52,032 nucleotides of DNA, taken from the NCBI GenBank assembly GCA_903870065.1, contig CAIQBN010000516.1, positions 1-52,032 on the forward strand, written 5' to 3'. Of the stretch, positions 41,119-48,268 are shown piece by piece. Within the stretch, counting starts at the first letter, position 1, and each line of letters opens with the position of its first letter. The translations under genes were made by a program, and so were the position numbers. The stretch comes from an uncultured beta proteobacterium. Its GTDB lineage: Bacteria; Pseudomonadota; Gammaproteobacteria; Burkholderiales; Burkholderiaceae_C. The notes under the pieces are model-generated. The model did no database searches. It was not told the DNA's origin and worked only from the letters and a program-made list of their open reading frames with translations.

Positions 41119-41787
41119 ATGTGTTCGCACTACCAGGGTATCAAAGCGCAAGAACGATTCCAAAGGTTTTTTGGCGTCAGCGCGCCCGCGCACGAGGGCA
41201 AAATCGACCTGTGGCCGGGTTATCTGGGAAGCTTTATCCGCCGCCACCCCCATGCCGATGCAGGGGATGAGGCTGTTCCCCCGACCGAGGCACTTAACGG
41301 ACTCTTTGGGCTGGTGCCACACTGGGCCAAAGACCTGAAAATTGCCCGCAACACCTATAACGCCCGCTCCGAAACCGTGGCAGAAAAGCCCAGTTTCCGT
41401 GACGCCTGGAGGCGGGCTCAGCACTGCATCATTCCAGCCGAGGCTTTTTTTGAGCCCGACTGGCGCAGCGGCAAGGCCGTGGCAACCTGCATCCAGCGTG
41501 CCGACGGCCAACCCATGGGCATTGCCGGCCTGTGGACCAGCTGGCGGTCGCCCACCGGTGAAACACTGCACAGCTACACCATGCTCACCATCTCCGCAGA
41601 GGCCCATGCGCTGATGCAGCAATTTCACAAACCCGCTGATGAAAAACGCATGGTGGTGATTCTGCAACCTGACCAATATGCCGCATGGCTCAGCGCCACA
41701 GCGGCAAACAGCCCGGACTTCTTGCAAGCCTATCCGGCTGAACAGTTGCAAGCGTCATCGGTCACACCGCAAAAAACATTGCTGTAG
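41119..41787 (+). CDS. yedK: Abasic site processing protein YedK (HMCES/SRAP family)
   Basis: SRAP proteins crosslink covalently through Cys2 to abasic sites in single-stranded DNA, shielding them during replication. The 222-aa protein begins MCSHYQG, so Cys2 is exposed after Met removal. NARSETVAEKPSFRDAWRRA carries the conserved Asn, the catalytic Glu lies in IIPAEAFFEPDW, and YTMLTISAEAHALMQQFHKP carries the catalytic His region. The last motif usually reads HxRMP; here it is HKPADEKRMVV, a mild variation. It borders the accessory island. Confidence 0.92.
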   Translation: MCSHYQGIKAQERFQRFFGVSAPAHEGKIDLWPGYLGSFIRRHPHADAGDEAVPPTEALNGLFGLVPHWAKDLKIARNTYNARSETVAEKPSFRDAWRRAQHCIIPAEAFFEPDWRSGKAVATCIQRADGQPMGIAGLWTSWRSPTGETLHSYTMLTISAEAHALMQQFHKPADEKRMVVILQPDQYAAWLSATAANSPDFLQAYPAEQLQASSVTPQKTLL

Positions 41788-41876
41788 CGTCAGCGAAAGT
41801 GCCGTTGCCGTTGCAGGTGCCGTTGCAAATCGTGTTGCTATCTGTTGAAGACGCCCTACCACTGGCGGGGTCAACT

Positions 41877-42248
41877 TCAGAACCGCGCCCGCCCGGCTTG
41901 CGCCAGCAGCGCCAGCAGCAAACCCAGCGCCGCCCCCGCCATGTCAATGCCCACATCCAACCAGGATGGGTCGCGGTTGGCGGCAAAGTGTTGCAAGCCC
42001 TCTGTCAGCAGCGCCATAGCCAATGCTGCTGCCAGCACAAGTGCCACAGGCCAGCGCAAGGGCGCCACCCGCGCCAGACAGGTCATGGCGGCAAACACCA
42101 CACAGTGCGCCACCTTGGTCATTTGCCACGGCAGATGCGAGACGCGAAAGGCCTCATCCCGCCATGCACCGGGCATCTGGGTGCCCAGCAACAGCAGTAA
42201 CAGCAGCAAAACAAGCAAGCCCCAGGCCGCCTTGCGAGACAACTTCAT
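41877..42248 (-). CDS. VanZ-like family membrane protein
   Basis: From ATG 42248 a 123-aa protein with four hydrophobic helices: the Leu run GLLVLLLLLLLLG, HCVVFAAMTCLARVA, PVALVLAAALAMALLTEGLQ and the C-terminal AGAALGLLLALLAQ. The pattern KVAHCVVFAAM, E in TEGLQHF and DPSWLDVGIDMAGAALG is typical of VanZ-like proteins. Their function outside the glycopeptide resistance cluster is unknown. The track start at 42497 was rejected because the extension is hydrophilic and lies in the neighbouring gene. CAG-type repeats on the plus strand reflect the Leu run. Confidence 0.8.
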   Translation of the reverse strand: MKLSRKAAWGLLVLLLLLLLLGTQMPGAWRDEAFRVSHLPWQMTKVAHCVVFAAMTCLARVAPLRWPVALVLAAALAMALLTEGLQHFAANRDPSWLDVGIDMAGAALGLLLALLAQAGRARF

Positions 42249-42339
42249 TGTCAAAAAACACTCCCGCACCCGAATAAGATCGATGTCGTCACCTTTGCGC
42301 TCATTTTGTGCTGCTAGCTGATTTCCATAGACCGAAACG

Positions 42340-43164
42340 TCATGCCGGCAACGACACGGCCTTTGTTGAAATTTTTCGGGGTTGTACTTGCCAGTACTCG
42401 TATGGATTGGCATTTCTGGCATCAATATCTTCAGCGGGTTTCCCATCTTCATTACACGTGCCAATCCGCAGGGCCAAGCGAGAGTTTCCCATGTCAAGGA
42501 AGAAGTCTTTGAGCGGCATCCACACGTGGGGGAAGGCGGCAGCGTTATCCAGAATATCTACCGGCCAAAAACCTCTTGAAGAAAATTCCGCCAACGCACT
42601 TTTGAGTACGCCATGGCTAGGAGGTACTTCCGTCGGCGACATTAGCAACATAATCGACTGAAGCCAAGCCGTCGACCCCTCTTTCGACGCATTGAGCTCA
42701 TCTAGCCGCTTGAGTTTGCTGCCAGATTGCTTTGAATTAAATGACGTTACACCTTTGGCCTCAATCAGCACCATCACCAGGGTCCCATTAGCTTTTTGCA
42801 GGACCACGAGCAGGTCAACGTCTTCAATGCGGCCTCTGTGTACCCCACGGCGTGGCGGAAAAGACCAACCCGACTCCGAAAGTTTCAATTCACTTTTTGC
42901 GAGCAACAATGCGGCATTGATCCACTCAAAGTGAAAGTCCATACCCCAGTAGACCGCCTGCGCGCCATCTAGCCCGGATATGGGGACACCCTTTAAATGG
43001 TTTAACAGGTCGCTCAAAAAGTGGTCCGACAGACTGCCCGAAAGCGCGTACCGCATGAGGAAATTGCGTTCCTTGACATTGAATCGCTTCAGTGACTCAA
43101 GAAACATATCCCGCTGGGCAAGATCAGCAACGGAAAGAATATCTCTGGTGAGAGGTTTGTTCAT
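42340..43164 (-). CDS. Putative PD-(D/E)XK nuclease-fold protein
   Basis: A 274-aa soluble protein, no family name recognised with certainty. The middle contains an acidic strand followed by a Glu-x-Lys motif (GRIEDVDLLVVL, then VLIEAKGVTSF, about 20 residues later), the classic arrangement of PD-(D/E)XK nucleases. An N-terminal helical region (FLMRYALSGSLSDHFLSDLL) precedes it. Most such proteins act on DNA in restriction, repair or defence. It is the last co-directional gene of the island, after a 200-base gap. A non-nuclease member of the fold remains possible. Confidence 0.6.
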   Translation of the reverse strand: MNKPLTRDILSVADLAQRDMFLESLKRFNVKERNFLMRYALSGSLSDHFLSDLLNHLKGVPISGLDGAQAVYWGMDFHFEWINAALLLAKSELKLSESGWSFPPRRGVHRGRIEDVDLLVVLQKANGTLVMVLIEAKGVTSFNSKQSGSKLKRLDELNASKEGSTAWLQSIMLLMSPTEVPPSHGVLKSALAEFSSRGFWPVDILDNAAAFPHVWMPLKDFFLDMGNSRLALRIGTCNEDGKPAEDIDARNANPYEYWQVQPRKISTKAVSLPA

Positions 43165-43364
43165 TTAACTTTTACTCCTTGCGGTTCTGACGCAGATTAG
43201 TGGAATATGCTGCACGTCGATTCGGGGCATATCGCCACGATCACCGAACAGTCATTTGCTGCCCCAGCGTCGCAGGATTGCCCCGACTGACCCATCCTGC
43301 ATAGGCGGAAAATTTGGGATTGAGTTTCGAAAGACGCAACGCTTTATGTGCAAGCATAATCAAC
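43165..43364. other. Gap with possible insertion-sequence end relic
   Basis: This 200-base stretch has no gene. On the minus strand it contains TGACTGTTCGGTGATCGTGG followed by CATATTCCAC. This is similar in style to the repeated CTGTTCGG...CGTGGAAT ends of IS21-family elements, from memory. No transposase remains and the flanking duplication was not found. It separates the Nmad-like genes from the nuclease-fold gene. Confidence 0.25.
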
Positions 43365-44111
43365 TTAATTGTCTTCAAACAATTCATCCAACAAGGCAGG
43401 CTCAAGGACTCTCTTCAAATTTCCGACCCCACGTTTGCCTTTAAAACTAATCATGGGTGTCGGCCATACAAACGTTAACTTTTTCTCCCCAACTAACAGT
43501 GGAGTAGATTTCTTCTGGCCATAAGAAATATCGTCATGCCAGCCATCATTAAGTCCATGAGAGTGATCAAGATGTGGATTTTTATACGTATCAAACTTCA
43601 GCGGGTCCTTATCAAGACACTCAGGACGCGGTTCAAATATGTCACCAAGATTGTTATTGGTGGCATTCTTTATTCGCAACGCTGGCTTGTTATTTAGTGC
43701 TAAATATTTATAAAGTTCCATATGTGAATCGAACGCTCGATCAATCTTCATCATATACAGTAGATAATGCTTTCCATTAAAACCATTCGCTTTAGCTCGC
43801 GATGTCAAACCCAATATCCACAGACCTTTCCATTTATCTATTTCGTGATTTTGTCGCATACTGTGCTTGCACGTACACAGTGTGGCCAGCCCACCTTCAA
43901 GGTTGGGACCGCTTCCAAAGTGTCGAACCGCCATTGACCCCTTCTCCAACCTTGTGGTCTTAACTGTGTAAATGCGAACCTCTGTGGCAGGTTGCCCCAA
44001 GAGCTTCATCTTTAGCTCGGCAAGTGTGCCACCATTCCCACGCCAACCACTCAAATCTTGATAATCATGCTTTTGAGGACTATTTGCCTCTGGTCCCGCC
44101 ATACAACGCAT
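43365..44111 (-). CDS. Nmad2-like protein (nucleotide modification-associated domain)
   Basis: A 248-aa protein in AT-rich DNA. The segment GGLATLCTCKHSMRQ, then KWKGLWILGLTSRA and HYLLYMMKID, matches the general plan of Nmad2 proteins. In that plan an F/GG-x-xTL-x-xCKP-x-IR strand is followed by a W/G-I-x-G-x-S strand and a YaM-x-v strand. Nmad domains were named for association with modified-nucleotide enzymes in phages and islands; their reaction is unproven. ATG 44111 has AGGGG 7 bases upstream; the body might begin later. It is 10 bases downstream of the Nmad3-like gene. Family assignment is from pattern memory only. Confidence 0.5.
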   Translation of the reverse strand: MRCMAGPEANSPQKHDYQDLSGWRGNGGTLAELKMKLLGQPATEVRIYTVKTTRLEKGSMAVRHFGSGPNLEGGLATLCTCKHSMRQNHEIDKWKGLWILGLTSRAKANGFNGKHYLLYMMKIDRAFDSHMELYKYLALNNKPALRIKNATNNNLGDIFEPRPECLDKDPLKFDTYKNPHLDHSHGLNDGWHDDISYGQKKSTPLLVGEKKLTFVWPTPMISFKGKRGVGNLKRVLEPALLDELFEDN

Positions 44112-44121
44112 GTTGCAGCCC

Positions 44122-44874
44122 CTATTTCCAGTTGCTGTTAATCAGCTTGACTTGTTGGCCATCAAGCCAGTTGCGGAACTGTTCAGGCTTGTTGAACCAA
44201 GGAGGGCAAACGCTTCGTTGAATAAAGCCGTCTTTTACACCAATGCCACCCCAAGCATCAAGAACATTTTCCATTACACGGTATGACTTGTTTCTATATT
44301 CACCAATCGGTATTGCATGATCGAATCTACCAGAATGAGAAGGTTTTGCGAACACAACCAAATGATTATTTCTATCGTCTCTTTCATTATTAACCATTAG
44401 ACGAGTATGTGCATTTTTATGGTGCTCGCTCGTCGGCACGCGTGACACCTTCTCAACTTTGCTTACGGTCATGAGGCCGTAAAGCGCATAAATGAGTTTG
44501 TGATCGCATTTCGTAATTGGCTTGAAGCTAGCAAAAAAAACTATGAAATCATCTTCTACCAAATCTCCAATGCGCAATCCACGACCGGTGGGTTGATCAC
44601 CATAGGTCGAATAGTCAAAATCCGGATCCAAGTGTGTGCTCTTGTGCTTTAGATCTTCCGGAAAACTAATATCCGTTTCATTCTTGCTACACCAATTCTT
44701 AAAATCAGGTTCGAAGTCATCGTACGATGTCAATAAATCGGGTTTAAATTTCTTATCTCCTTGCGGAATTGGCATGTACAAATAATCATTTGTTACCGGA
44801 TTAATTGGAGCATTGTATTTTCCATCGGTCATATCAATACCAACCCGCAAGAGCAAACCTTTTCTAGAAGTCAC
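44122..44874 (-). CDS. Nmad3-like protein (nucleotide modification-associated domain)
   Basis: A 250-aa protein from GTG 44874 (AGGA about 9 bases upstream). The opening KGLLLRVGIDMTDGKYNAPI, the PIP motif (LYMPIPQGD), THLDPDFDYSTYGDQ and GLRIGDLVEDDFIVFFASFK recall the Nmad3 group, whose members share LLLRVGID/PIP/HxDPxF...YGD/GDL-x-xFFa. Predicted as partners of DNA base modification systems. The gene is AT-rich relative to the flanking operon, suggesting acquisition. It follows the WYL regulator by 38 bases on the same strand and precedes the Nmad2-like gene. Confidence 0.55.
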   Translation of the reverse strand: MTSRKGLLLRVGIDMTDGKYNAPINPVTNDYLYMPIPQGDKKFKPDLLTSYDDFEPDFKNWCSKNETDISFPEDLKHKSTHLDPDFDYSTYGDQPTGRGLRIGDLVEDDFIVFFASFKPITKCDHKLIYALYGLMTVSKVEKVSRVPTSEHHKNAHTRLMVNNERDDRNNHLVVFAKPSHSGRFDHAIPIGEYRNKSYRVMENVLDAWGGIGVKDGFIQRSVCPPWFNKPEQFRNWLDGQQVKLINSNWK

Positions 44875-44912
44875 TTTTATTCTTCCTTAATAAATACAAA
44901 TAAATAGAAATA

Positions 44913-45893
44913 TTAGCTATAGCTTATGACTTTGCACACCCCACTCACATCATCCCCAAACCCCCGCAACCACCACTCCAACATATCCGAGTCCACCACC
45001 GTCGCGGTTATCTCATAGACATCGTCCAGTTCCACTACCACCTGGTCCGCGGACAACGGGCACTCCACCACATGCAGCCCGGCGGATTTCTTAATCCGGA
45101 AACTCAGTTTGACTTTGGAACCGTTGCCATAACCAAAGCGGCCGTCATCGTCGAACTGCTTCAGGTTGAATTCGCTGGGGCGCTCAAAAGTGAAGGTGGT
45201 CGCTTCGGCCTTGCTGATGCGGTGCAGGGCCAGACTGCGTTCATTGTCATAACCCTCGTAGCGGCACACCAAGTACATGCGCGGCCCCTGTTGCGCCAGG
45301 CCCAGGGGCGTGACCCTGGCCATCGTCTTCTTGCCGGCGGCGTTTTTGTAGGTCAAATCGAGCAGCTGGTTGGCAAAAAGCGCATTACTCACCTGCTCAA
45401 AAACTCCCGCCGTGATCTTGGGCGGCAGCTGCGGCTGGCTGGTGCTGACCACCCGCACCTTGTCCAGCCACTGGCGCTCCAGGTGTCCATTTTTTGCATC
45501 ATCGAGCTGGCCGCGCGCCTGGCTAAAAAACCCTTCCATGGACTTCATCAAACGTGCCGGCAGCAGGCTGCCCAACTGCTGTTCGGCCAGTGTGAGCATC
45601 AGCGACTCCTGCGGGCTCAGGCTGGGTAGCGACAAACCCCGGGCATCAGGCTTCCAGCGGTAGCGGTAGGGCTTGCTGCTTTCGTCACGCTCGATGTCAC
45701 AGGCTTCAAAATCAGGGTCGGACAGTGTTTCAAGCAGGCGCTGGATGGTGCGCAGCTCACGGGTGAATTTGGTGTCGGTGTCAATCAACTTCTGGCGCAA
45801 CTCCGACGCAGTCACAGCACGGTCCTTGCGGATGCGCTTCAAAAGCTCCAGGGTGAGCTGCAGGGTTTCCAGTATGTCGGTGCGTTTGGGCAT
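44913..45893 (-). CDS. WYL-domain transcriptional regulator
   Basis: From ATG 45893 (MPKRTDILETLQLTLELLKR) a 326-aa protein. It has an N-terminal winged-helix DNA-binding region (KDRAVTASELRQKL, TRELRTIQRLLETL), a middle helical part and a C-terminal WYL domain whose core is a degenerate R-M-YLVCRYEGYDNERSLALHR strand pair. WYL regulators (for example the CapW/BrxR group) often control phage-defence operons by sensing nucleic-acid ligands. Its place at the end of the AAA-nuclease operon fits local control. The track start at 46055 extends into the nuclease gene and was rejected. Confidence 0.85.
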   Translation of the reverse strand: MPKRTDILETLQLTLELLKRIRKDRAVTASELRQKLIDTDTKFTRELRTIQRLLETLSDPDFEACDIERDESSKPYRYRWKPDARGLSLPSLSPQESLMLTLAEQQLGSLLPARLMKSMEGFFSQARGQLDDAKNGHLERQWLDKVRVVSTSQPQLPPKITAGVFEQVSNALFANQLLDLTYKNAAGKKTMARVTPLGLAQQGPRMYLVCRYEGYDNERSLALHRISKAEATTFTFERPSEFNLKQFDDDGRFGYGNGSKVKLSFRIKKSAGLHVVECPLSADQVVVELDDVYEITATVVDSDMLEWWLRGFGDDVSGVCKVISYS

Positions 45894-45906
45894 GACAGGT
45901 TCCGAT

Positions 45907-47418
45907 TCAAAGCAACCAGTCGGTGCGGCCCGCAAACACCTGCCACAGACGCACGGTGGCATAGGTGTCGAGCTTGCAATAGGCCAACAGTTGCAGTTCG
46001 ATCTGTTTCTTGCGCTCGGCGGCGGTGTCGGGGTGCATCGCTTCCATATAGGCATCCATCGCCATGCCGCCGTCTTTCACACCGTCGAGCGTGTCATAGC
46101 GCAGTTCCGGCACCACGGCAGGCAACACCACTTTGAGGCTCCAGCTGCCTTGCTGGCTGGGGTGGTAATAGTGCTCCGTGGCAACCGGTAACGAGTCCAC
46201 GATGCGTGCGCGAATGGCCCGCAGCGCCGCGCTCAAGTGCGCAAAGCGCTCGGCCAACTCGCGGATACGCGTGCTCTCAAACGCGCTGTACACATAAATC
46301 GGGCCGCTGGCGCCACAGGCCTGAATCAGCGCCTGTGCCAGCGGCTCGGCCGGATCGTTGCCCGACAGGTCCAAAAACTCACAGTGCGCCAACTCGCCCG
46401 AAGCGGTCAGCGTATGCAGACTGAATTGAAATACGTTTTGCTGGTAGGGCCTGGTTCCCTTCCAGATGGGCACCGCAAACTGAATGCTCTCAAAGTCCAA
46501 AAAACACGCCAGCTGCCCGTAATCGGCCAGAACGGCAGCGGCACCTTCGGCATCAAAATAGGTGGTGTTGGCCAGCGTGTGCGCCTTGACCCGACGTTGC
46601 TTGTCGTTCAGGCGGTCATCCGGCACGTTGCGCAAGTCAATGACACCCTCTTCGGCCAACGTGGCCGCCCTCTTGCCGATGCGGGGCAACCATTGAACCG
46701 GAAACTCGGTTTTCGGCGCATTGCGGTTGCAATAGTCAGCAAAGCCGCAGGCATAGGGTTCGCTGCACTGCGCACCGGTTTGGATGTCGGGTTCGGCTGC
46801 GCTGGCGGCGGTTTGCTGCGCTTGGGCGATCCAGGACACTACCTCTTCTGTGCGCGCAAAAGCCTCATCGGTCAAATCGGCCTCCACCAGCAAGCCACGG
46901 TAGTCTTCACCACCCGGATACACCCAGGTGTTGTCAATGTGGGCCAGTGAAATACCTTGCAGCCGCACGCCGGCGGCGCGGGCAATAAAGGCTTGTATGG
47001 CGGCATCGTCACGGTGGTAGCCCTTGACGCTGGTGGTCGATTTGACCTCGACCATCCGCCAGGCATTGTGACCACCTGCTTGCCCTTGCTCCGGCTCCGG
47101 TACCGGCAGCATGACGTCAGCAAAGGCCAGTGCGCCAGCGGCGCAGAAACCCGCTTCAAAGATGGGCTGGTGGGTCTGCAGCAACGCCTTGCTGCGCGCA
47201 AACGCGGCGTTAAAGCCTTCGCGCTGAACATCGATCAGGGAACCAAGCCCCTGCGGGTCATAAATGCGATGGGCGATGTCGCCAACCTGGTGGCCAACCT
47301 GAAAGCTGGCCTGCGTCGCCGCCGAATCCTGGCGCAGCGCCGGGCGATGAATTTCGAGCCACAGCCGTTTGGGACACTGGCGCAGCGCCAGCAGTTTGGA
47401 TTTGGAAAAATTGCGCAT
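45907..47418 (-). CDS. DUF2779 protein: Cas4-like nuclease plus DEDD-like exonuclease domain
   Basis: A 503-aa two-domain nuclease candidate. The N-terminal half resembles Cas4/RecB PD-(D/E)XK proteins: an opening FSKSKLLALRQCPKRLWL, an E-x-K motif in WRMVEVKSTTSVKG, and Cys spacing CSEPYACGFADYC. With the opening Cys this makes a four-Cys iron-sulfur cluster site. The C-terminal half (DUF2779) has an RNase-H-like exonuclease pattern: CFLDFESIQFAVPIW, YVYSAFESTRIREL, IVDSLPV and YCKLDTYATVRLW. Members of this family are of unknown role. Gene order and 12-13-base spacings place it in the AAA operon. Confidence 0.82.
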   Translation of the reverse strand: MRNFSKSKLLALRQCPKRLWLEIHRPALRQDSAATQASFQVGHQVGDIAHRIYDPQGLGSLIDVQREGFNAAFARSKALLQTHQPIFEAGFCAAGALAFADVMLPVPEPEQGQAGGHNAWRMVEVKSTTSVKGYHRDDAAIQAFIARAAGVRLQGISLAHIDNTWVYPGGEDYRGLLVEADLTDEAFARTEEVVSWIAQAQQTAASAAEPDIQTGAQCSEPYACGFADYCNRNAPKTEFPVQWLPRIGKRAATLAEEGVIDLRNVPDDRLNDKQRRVKAHTLANTTYFDAEGAAAVLADYGQLACFLDFESIQFAVPIWKGTRPYQQNVFQFSLHTLTASGELAHCEFLDLSGNDPAEPLAQALIQACGASGPIYVYSAFESTRIRELAERFAHLSAALRAIRARIVDSLPVATEHYYHPSQQGSWSLKVVLPAVVPELRYDTLDGVKDGGMAMDAYMEAMHPDTAAERKKQIELQLLAYCKLDTYATVRLWQVFAGRTDWLL

Positions 47419-47430
47419 GGTGATGGTGTC

Positions 47431-47826
47431 CTACGATACCAGTTCAAAACGCCGGCCATCAAAATGCCAGCAGTGAAAGCCGCCCTGGTGGTGCACACCC
47501 AGGATCAACGTCATGGAGGAGCGGAAATAGGGCGAGCCGCAGTCCCGCTCGTCGTCCAACGCGGGTGGGTCCAGGCATTCCACCACCACTGCTGCTTCGC
47601 CATACTGAGGCCACTTGACGTATTTCATATTTGGCTGCCAGCGCACCAGGTCGCCGGGCCTGAATTGGGTGGGGTCGGTGGACTGCATGCGCCGATAACT
47701 TTCGCGCAAGGCCTCAATTTCTAGGTCGCGTGCCTCCTGGTGCACATCCACATCGCCGGCTTTGGCCGTGGCCAGCCCGATCAGCATGGACTGCAGTGCG
47801 GGGTCGAGTTTGCGTTCATTGCCCAT
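47431..47826 (-). CDS. Small protein, paralogue B of the tandem pair
   Basis: A 131-aa soluble protein from ATG 47826. The N-terminal third is helical (LDPALQSMLIGLATAKAGDV), followed by a beta-rich domain beginning FRPGDLVRWQPNMKY and ending HFDGRRFELVS. The domain is clearly homologous to its neighbour at 47816-48241 (FRPGxxVxW, DxxxPP, LxLGxHxxxG, FxxDGRRFE). No family was recognised. It overlaps that neighbour by 11 bases and lies 12 bases before the nuclease gene. The track start at 47994 extends into the neighbour and was rejected. Confidence 0.75.
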   Translation of the reverse strand: MGNERKLDPALQSMLIGLATAKAGDVDVHQEARDLEIEALRESYRRMQSTDPTQFRPGDLVRWQPNMKYVKWPQYGEAAVVVECLDPPALDDERDCGSPYFRSSMTLILGVHHQGGFHCWHFDGRRFELVS

Positions 47827-48241
47827 GCTCGGCTCCTGATTCCTGCGCCACCTCAAAACGGCGGCCATCGTAGTGAAACAACAAAAAATCACCGTCGGTG
47901 TCGTGCATGCCCAGCACCAACGTGAGCGGCTCACGAAACAGGTTGGAGCCTGCCAATTCCTTGCGGTTGTCAAAGACCGGCGGGTTGAGCACATCCATGA
48001 CGATCACCGGTTCGGCATACGCGGGCTTGCTGCGGTTTTTCATGCCGTTCTTCCACTGCACGATCTGCCCGGGCCTAAAACCAGCCGCCGGCATGCTGGC
48101 AAACGCGTGTTGCAGCGCCACCAGTTGTTCGCCGCGCTCGGCGGCAATTTCATCAGCCAGCTCGGCGGCATGCACCGAGCCTTCAAGCATGTTGCTCAGC
48201 AGCTGGTTAAAGGCTGTATCTTTCTTGCGATTGCGTTCCAT
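47816..48241 (-). CDS. Small protein, paralogue A of the tandem pair
   Basis: A 141-aa soluble protein from ATG 48241. The N-terminal helical segment (AFNQLLSNMLEGSVHAAELA) is followed by the same beta-rich domain as the downstream paralogue: FRPGQIVQWKNGMKNRSKPA, VMDVLNPPVFDN, TLVLGMHDTDGDFLLFHYDG and GRRFEVAQ. Such small SH3-like domains often bind partners or nucleic acids; this is inference. It lies 27 bases downstream of the AAA gene. Confidence 0.75.
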   Translation of the reverse strand: MERNRKKDTAFNQLLSNMLEGSVHAAELADEIAAERGEQLVALQHAFASMPAAGFRPGQIVQWKNGMKNRSKPAYAEPVIVMDVLNPPVFDNRKELAGSNLFREPLTLVLGMHDTDGDFLLFHYDGRRFEVAQESGAEHGQ

Positions 48242-48268
48242 TGGGTTGCTCCGAGAGTGGTAGATGGC

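Noticed and set aside
40987-41751. 254-aa minus-strand ORF
   Set aside because: Antisense of yedK, which has the catalytic Cys2 and other SRAP motifs.
41800-41828. Short direct repeat GTGCCGTTGC between yedK and the VanZ-like gene
   Set aside because: Only two imperfectly spaced copies; no structure or gene link.
42188-42215. CAG-like trinucleotide run
   Set aside because: Explained by the poly-Leu first helix of the VanZ-like protein.
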